NCBI GenBank assembly: GCA_965205525.1
Contig: OZ242171.1
Span: 1,240,001-1,304,000, forward strand
Length of the DNA: 64,000 nt
DNA from: G965205525 sp965205525
GTDB taxonomy: Bacteria; Pseudomonadota; Gammaproteobacteria; JABABF01
Direction of reading: 5' to 3'
Shown here: positions 59,617 to 64,000 of the stretch, piece after piece
Layout: each line of letters begins with the position of its first letter
Numbering within the stretch: position 1 is the stretch's first letter
The notes under the pieces: generated by a model
What the model was told of the DNA's origin: nothing
Seen by the model: only the letters and a program-made list of their open reading frames with translations
The model's database searches: none
Made by a program: the position numbers and the translations under genes

Positions 59617-62070
59617 ATGCTGGTGCGGCAGATAAGAATAGTACTGCTGCTGCCTCTGCTGCTTGCCTCTGTCTCTGTTCTGGCACAGGCGCCCAGGCTG
59701 ACCCTCTCCCTGCAGGAGACTGCAGAGGTGCCGGCAGACAGCGCTTTTGAGATTACTGCGGCGACGCCCTCTGTACTGATAACAGATACGGGGGAGTTTC
59801 CCCTAGTGGACTTCAGGTCGGCGTCGGCAACACTGCAAGTGACAGAAGAACCGTCTCTTCTTCTGGAGCTGCCGCCGCAGCCGGTGGACCCGGCCCAGCC
59901 GGTGTCTATCCGCCTGCAGAAGAGCGCGCCGATAAGTGAAGAGCTGACCGTGGATATAACAGCAATGCGGCAATTCGGCGGAATGACGCTCACCAGGATG
60001 GCGACGGCAATGCTTTCGTCTTCTGACACAACGGCGGCGGCGGTATTTGGCCCGAGAGCACTCTCTGCCGGCAGATGGACTCTGACGGCGAGTGTGAGAC
60101 CGCCTGGGACGCCGATTATCCCTTCTACGGCAACGATAATGGTGCGCCCTCCCCTGCTTCTCCTGCAGCGGCTGGGGCTGGCTTCGGTGGCGGCGGGCAC
60201 TCAGGTAATAGTGAGGGTGGCAGCGGAGGCCATGCCGGAGGATGAGAGGCTCGGTGTGAGGGTCATCGCGCGCCAGGCGATGCGAGCGGATGTAGAGGGG
60301 TTTGCCGTGCTGGGATCCGGGTCTGACTTCTCTGCCGGTGTGGAGTTCAATTCGCTGCCCCCCGGGAAGTGGCTGCTGACGGTGGAGGCAGATCGGCCTG
60401 ATGCATTCCGAACGGAGGGTGCAGAGAACACGGTCACCGTCACCGTGGAGCCTGCTGTCCTGACCCTGACCCCTGTGTCGGAAAGGGTGCCGGCAGGGGA
60501 GTCGGCGCGTCTTATTCTGGGCAGTGTTGTGCCTCTCGGCGTGACTGTCCGTGTAAACGTGGTGGCGGAGCCGGTCTCTCCGTCATCTTCGCTGATGACA
60601 GCTGTAAATCTGGACGAGGCTGCAACTTCTGCAATGGTCGTGTATGAGCCTGGCGAACTGGCTCCGGGAATATGGAATTTTAATGTGCAGGTGATGGATG
60701 CGGATGTCCAGATGGCGGCGAATGTGGTGGATGTGTCAATGGCGACAGCGACACTGCGGATTGCTGCTCCCCTCATCAGGATTTCAAACCTGTCGGGCGA
60801 AATACTGCCGGGAGCAGATCTGAATATCAGAGTGAGCACGGAGGGAATGGTTCCTGTGGCAGGGGATGCGGAGGTGACCCTGCGGGCGACGCTGCAGGAA
60901 AGCGCCCAGCAGCGGACGGTGACGGGAAGATTGCTGGAGGGGCGGACATCGGTTATGGTGACCTTTGCCGACGAAAATGCCCTCACTGAGGGTGACTGGA
61001 CCGTGTCGGCGGAGACAGCATCAACGCTGTTGCAGGCGGATGCAAATCTTTCTTCTCTTACGGTGATTGTCAGGCCGCAGCCCCGGCTCCTTTTGGAGCT
61101 GACTGGCGGAACCATCGTTGCCTCGGACGGGACGATAACGCTTATCCTGCGCCTGATGCCAGCACTATCCTCCACGGTCACGGTGACGGTGACCGTGGCG
61201 GTGACCGATGAAGACAACAATACGATATCAGAGCAGCAAGTAGATCTGTCCTCTTCCCTGCAGCGCACTTTCAGTGCCAGTGATTTGGGAACAGGCCGTC
61301 TGCGCTTTACTGCCCGGGGGCCGGCAGGAGTATTGGAAGACAGCGAAGCCGAGGTGACCGTGCTGATCGTGCCGGAGGGCACTGTTGTTAGTGCGGTTCT
61401 GTCTGCAAATCCCGAGGGGGATGTCTTCCCCGGCGATGAGGTGCGCCTGTCGGCAGCAGTACTCTCCGGGTCAGCCCCGGTCGGGGTACCTGTCATTCTT
61501 GAGGTGGCAGTTACAGATCCCGATGGAAGCATGCGCAGCAATGTCCTGATTTCAGTGTCGGCTGAAATCTCTACGGGCACCCTGACCTTTATCCCGGATG
61601 CAGTGCCGGGCATCTGGGATTTCAACGTAATAGAGAGCGATGGGATAAGCGCACCTACGACACTTACAGTGGTGGTGGCGGAAGTCCTGCCCCTGGACTT
61701 CAATGAACCATCGGACGAGGTAAGCGCAGATGACTTGGTGCTACTTCTGCGCTATGAGAGGCTGTGTGCAGAGGGAGGTTCGAACTGCCCTGCCCCCGGT
61801 TCCGAGGCGGCACTGGCGGCTGGACTTGCCTTTGGCAGTTCTTCCTACCGGCTGGCAGATCTGCGGAATGTCCAGCTGCCGGATGTGACCGGCACCGATA
61901 TCGGCAGTGTGCAGACACTGACTATACTGCTGCATGCCTTGGCAAATATCCAAGACGAATTACTTCTTCCCGCCGCAGCTTCCTCTCTGCCGGAGACGAC
62001 AATCGCCGAGGCCGAGCAGGCTCGCGATGCGCGGCTTCGCATTATCCGGCAGATCCTGGGACGGGAATAG
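59617..62070 (+). CDS. Large secreted protein with repeated beta-rich units and dockerin-like C-terminus
   Basis: 817 residues from ATG 59617, not recognised as a known family. Residues 1-25 are a clear signal peptide (VRQIRIVLLLPLLLASVSVL, then AQA). The body (about 26-690) looks like six or so related units of about 110 residues, each with a Pro-containing strand, a VxAG or LPGADLxI turn and a GxW strand (AGRWTLTASV, PGKWLLTVEA, PGIWNFNVQV, EGDWTVSAET, PGIWDFNVIE), as in Ig-like bacterial surface domains. The end (about 692-780) resembles a degenerate pair of dockerin/EF-hand-like helices (DFNEPSDEVSADDLVLLLRY, then GTDIGSVQTLTILLHALAN). No membrane anchor or sorting signal is seen. Codon use is less GC-rich than in the neighbours. 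Possibly an adhesin. Confidence 0.75.
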   Translation: MLVRQIRIVLLLPLLLASVSVLAQAPRLTLSLQETAEVPADSAFEITAATPSVLITDTGEFPLVDFRSASATLQVTEEPSLLLELPPQPVDPAQPVSIRLQKSAPISEELTVDITAMRQFGGMTLTRMATAMLSSSDTTAAAVFGPRALSAGRWTLTASVRPPGTPIIPSTATIMVRPPLLLLQRLGLASVAAGTQVIVRVAAEAMPEDERLGVRVIARQAMRADVEGFAVLGSGSDFSAGVEFNSLPPGKWLLTVEADRPDAFRTEGAENTVTVTVEPAVLTLTPVSERVPAGESARLILGSVVPLGVTVRVNVVAEPVSPSSSLMTAVNLDEAATSAMVVYEPGELAPGIWNFNVQVMDADVQMAANVVDVSMATATLRIAAPLIRISNLSGEILPGADLNIRVSTEGMVPVAGDAEVTLRATLQESAQQRTVTGRLLEGRTSVMVTFADENALTEGDWTVSAETASTLLQADANLSSLTVIVRPQPRLLLELTGGTIVASDGTITLILRLMPALSSTVTVTVTVAVTDEDNNTISEQQVDLSSSLQRTFSASDLGTGRLRFTARGPAGVLEDSEAEVTVLIVPEGTVVSAVLSANPEGDVFPGDEVRLSAAVLSGSAPVGVPVILEVAVTDPDGSMRSNVLISVSAEISTGTLTFIPDAVPGIWDFNVIESDGISAPTTLTVVVAEVLPLDFNEPSDEVSADDLVLLLRYERLCAEGGSNCPAPGSEAALAAGLAFGSSSYRLADLRNVQLPDVTGTDIGSVQTLTILLHALANIQDELLLPAAASSLPETTIAEAEQARDARLRIIRQILGRE

Positions 62071-62113
62071 AGAACCGCAGGCAAGGGGGCGGGGGATCGC
62101 CGAGAGCGCAGGC

Positions 62114-63328
62114 TTATTCCCCTTTCCTGCGCATAGCGGCCAGCCGCAGGCGGAGAGCGCTCAGCTGGATAAACCCCTCGGCATCGGCGGGCCTGTAGCT
62201 GCCGGCATCGTCCTCAAAGGTGGCGACACTCTTGTCAAAGAGACTGTCCTCGGAAGAGCGCCCGGTAACGGCCACACAGCCCCGACACAGGGACAGGCGC
62301 ACCCTGCCATTCACCCAACGCTGGGATTCATCAATGGCGGCCTGCAGCATGCGCCGCTCTGGCGACCACCAATAGCCGTTGTAGATCAGCGCAGCGTAGC
62401 GCGGCATCAGTTCATCCTTCAGATGCGCTGTCTCCCGATCCAGGGTGAGGGATTCCATGGCGCGGTGCGCCTTGTACAGAATCGTCCCCCCCGGGGTTTC
62501 GTAGCAGCCACGGGACTTCATTCCCACACAGCGGTTCTCAACGATATCCGCCCTGCCGATTCCGTGGCGCCCCCCCAGCTGGTTGAGACGCTCTAACAGG
62601 AGGGCCGGGGACAGCTCCTCCCCGTCCAGCGCCACCGGGTCGCCCCCCTGGAAGCTGATCTCCAGAACAGCCCCCGCCGCCGCCGCACGGGCCGGGTCCT
62701 CGGTCCAGCGCCACATATCCTCCTCCGGCGCCTGCCAGGGGTCCTCAAGGGGACCACCCTCGTAGGAGATATGCAGCAGGTTAGCATCCATGGAATAAGG
62801 AGATCCCCCCTGACGCTTGTGCTCCACAGGAATGCCGCACTCCTCGCAGTAGGCCAGCACCTGCTCCCGGGAGCGCAGCTCCCACTCCCGCCAGGGCGCC
62901 ACGATGCGCAGCTTCGGCGCCAGAGCATGGATGCCCAGCTCAAAGCGCACCTGATCGTTGCCCTTGCCGGTAGCTCCATGGGCAACTGCATCCGCCCCGG
63001 TGACACCGGCAACCTCCGCCAAGCGCTTGGCGATCAGGGGCCGGGCGATGGCGGTGCCCAGCAGGTACTCCCCCTCATACACCGCGTTGGCGCGAAACAT
63101 GGGAAACACATAGTCCCGGACAAAATCTTCGCGCAGGTCCTCAACATGAATTTCGCGCACCCCGAGGGCCGCCGCCTTGGCCCGGGCCGCCTCCACCTCC
63201 TCCCCCTGGCCGATATCGGCGGTGTAGGTGACCACCTCCGCACCGTAGTGCTCCTGCAGCCACTTGACGATGGCCGAGGTGTCCAAACCGCCGGAATAGG
63301 CGAGTACAACCTTGTTCAATTCTGGCAT
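62114..63328 (-). CDS. argG: Argininosuccinate synthase
   Basis: Joins citrulline and aspartate in arginine synthesis. 404 residues from ATG 63328. The ATP motif AYSGGLDTS is at 9-17; HGATGKGNDQVRFE and SPYSMDANLLHISYEGG bind substrates. An in-frame TTG or similar start 33 bases earlier is unlikely. Convergent with the secreted protein gene and divergent from pyrC. Confidence 0.97.
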   Translation of the reverse strand: MPELNKVVLAYSGGLDTSAIVKWLQEHYGAEVVTYTADIGQGEEVEAARAKAAALGVREIHVEDLREDFVRDYVFPMFRANAVYEGEYLLGTAIARPLIAKRLAEVAGVTGADAVAHGATGKGNDQVRFELGIHALAPKLRIVAPWREWELRSREQVLAYCEECGIPVEHKRQGGSPYSMDANLLHISYEGGPLEDPWQAPEEDMWRWTEDPARAAAAGAVLEISFQGGDPVALDGEELSPALLLERLNQLGGRHGIGRADIVENRCVGMKSRGCYETPGGTILYKAHRAMESLTLDRETAHLKDELMPRYAALIYNGYWWSPERRMLQAAIDESQRWVNGRVRLSLCRGCVAVTGRSSEDSLFDKSVATFEDDAGSYRPADAEGFIQLSALRLRLAAMRRKGE

Positions 63329-63343
63329 GACAGCAGGGCGGCA

Positions 63344-63356
63344 GAACAAATTGTTC
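63344..63356. promoter_or_regulatory. Perfect 13-base palindrome in the argG leader
   Basis: GAACAA-A-TTGTTC lies between the argG -10 and its ATG, a good place for a repressor. It is not an ArgR box. The regulator is unknown. Confidence 0.4.
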
Positions 63357-63369
63357 GGCAAAGTATGTC

Positions 63370-63375
63370 ATTATA
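63370..63375 (-). promoter_or_regulatory. Candidate -10 of the argG promoter
   Basis: Perfect TATAAT on the minus strand, about 42 bases before the argG ATG. No -35 near consensus at 16-18 bases, so an activator or weak promoter is possible. Confidence 0.4.
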
Positions 63376-63430
63376 GAGGGGTAATATTTTCTCCCCGGGA
63401 AATACCGGTGATCCTGCAAGTTTTCATTTG

Positions 63431-64000
63431 ATGGATGTCCTTACTCTCACCCGGCCCGATGACTGGCACCTGCACCTGCGCGACGGCGCGATGCTGGCAC
63501 GCACAGTGCCGGATGCCGCCGCCTGTTTTCGCCGCGCCCTGATCATGCCCAACCTGCCCGTACCGGTCGCCACGGCAAAAGGGATGAGCGCCTATCGCGA
63601 GCGCATCCTAAGCGCCGCCCAGGCGGCGGGAGTTCAGGACTTTGAGCCCTTGATGACCCTCTACCTGACCGATGACATGCCGCCGGAAGAGATCAGCCGT
63701 GCCCAGGCAGAGGGTGCAATCGCGGCAAAGTGGTACCCGGCAGGAGCCACCACCGGAGCCAGTGCGGGCATCGCGCATCCGAAAAAGCTGACACCCGTGC
63801 TGGAGGCGATGCAGGAGACGGGGCTGACTCTGTCGGTGCACGGCGAAGTCAGCAACCCTGAAATAGATGTATTTGATCGGGAGAAAATCTTTATAGATCG
63901 GCACCTCGCACCAGTGGCAGCGGATTTCCCCGCCCTCAGGATTGTGCTGGAGCACATTTCCACCCGGGAGGCGGCGGATTTCGTGGGGGAGGCACCGAGC
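63431..64000 (+). CDS. pyrC: Dihydroorotase, PyrC type, 3' end outside window
   Basis: Cyclises carbamoyl aspartate to dihydroorotate in pyrimidine synthesis. The first 190 codons are visible and the frame runs off the right edge. Metal ligands are His13 and His15 (DDWHLHLRDG), the carbamylated Lys100 (AKWYPAGATT), His137 (VHGEV) and His175 (LEHIST), the class II pattern of E. coli PyrC. Confidence 0.95.
   Translation, partial: MDVLTLTRPDDWHLHLRDGAMLARTVPDAAACFRRALIMPNLPVPVATAKGMSAYRERILSAAQAAGVQDFEPLMTLYLTDDMPPEEISRAQAEGAIAAKWYPAGATTGASAGIAHPKKLTPVLEAMQETGLTLSVHGEVSNPEIDVFDREKIFIDRHLAPVAADFPALRIVLEHISTREAADFVGEAPS

Noticed and set aside
60201..61703. 500-codon open frame on the minus strand
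   Set aside because: Antisense of the secreted protein; Ser/Thr/Arg composition is that of a mirror frame, with no signal or motif.

Overview
The window is a GC-rich, gene-dense chromosomal segment from a Gram-negative bacterium, almost certainly a gammaproteobacterium. Evidence is the complete Tol-Pal system, lipoproteins with lipoboxes, BepA- and SelO-type proteins, and the order aspS-yebC-ruvCAB-tolQRAB-pal-cpoB-queC-tRNA(Lys)-nadA. A second signature is the contiguous tRNA(Tyr)-tRNA(Gly)-tRNA(Thr)-tuf-tRNA(Trp)-secE-nusG-rplKAJL-rpoBC-rpsLG-fusA-S10-spc-alpha series. I cannot place it below class from sequence alone.

Layout. Bases 1-4,600 hold an M16 metalloprotease cut by the window edge, an AI-2E family membrane protein, and a divergent BepA-like M48 protease. 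Bases 4,600-7,600 hold nadA and the queuosine genes queE and queC with tRNA(Lys). Bases 7,660-17,400 are one leftward series of cpoB, pal, tolB, tolA, tolR, tolQ, ruvB, ruvA, ruvC, yebC, aspS and an FmdB-type zinc ribbon, joined by many 4-base ATGA overlaps. Bases 17,575-49,425 are the transcription/translation super-cluster, also leftward: an HU protein with a histone-H1-like tail, the alpha, spc, S10 and str operons, rpoC, rpoB, the L7/L12-L10-L1-L11 genes, nusG, secE, tRNAs and the only tuf in the window. Promoter-like sequences are seen before tRNA(Tyr), rpsJ, rpsM and possibly rpsL. Bases 49,600-64,000 are mixed: tRNA(Gln), proS, a methyltransferase remnant, selO, hemH, adk, two SDR oxidoreductases, two large exported proteins, argG and the start of pyrC.

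Unusual parts. (1) Bases 55,900-62,100 hold an unusual exported-protein locus. It has a PDZ lipoprotein with about twelve repeats of a GDDxY type, an SDR translationally coupled to it, and an 817-residue secreted protein of repeated beta-rich units preceded by a run of 13 G, which suggests phase variation. (2) The slot between fusA and rpsJ, where many relatives carry a second tuf, holds a truncated fic gene and two families of short repeats. (3) The S10 operon has a promoter with consensus hexamers whose -35 lies inside a perfect 9-bp inverted repeat. (4) Ribosomal protein L17 carries a tail of about 120 residues. (5) A hairpin may hide the rplJ ribosome binding site, and queC ends inside the tRNA(Lys) gene.

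Functional calls rest on recognition of protein families and motifs by eye; no database search was run.
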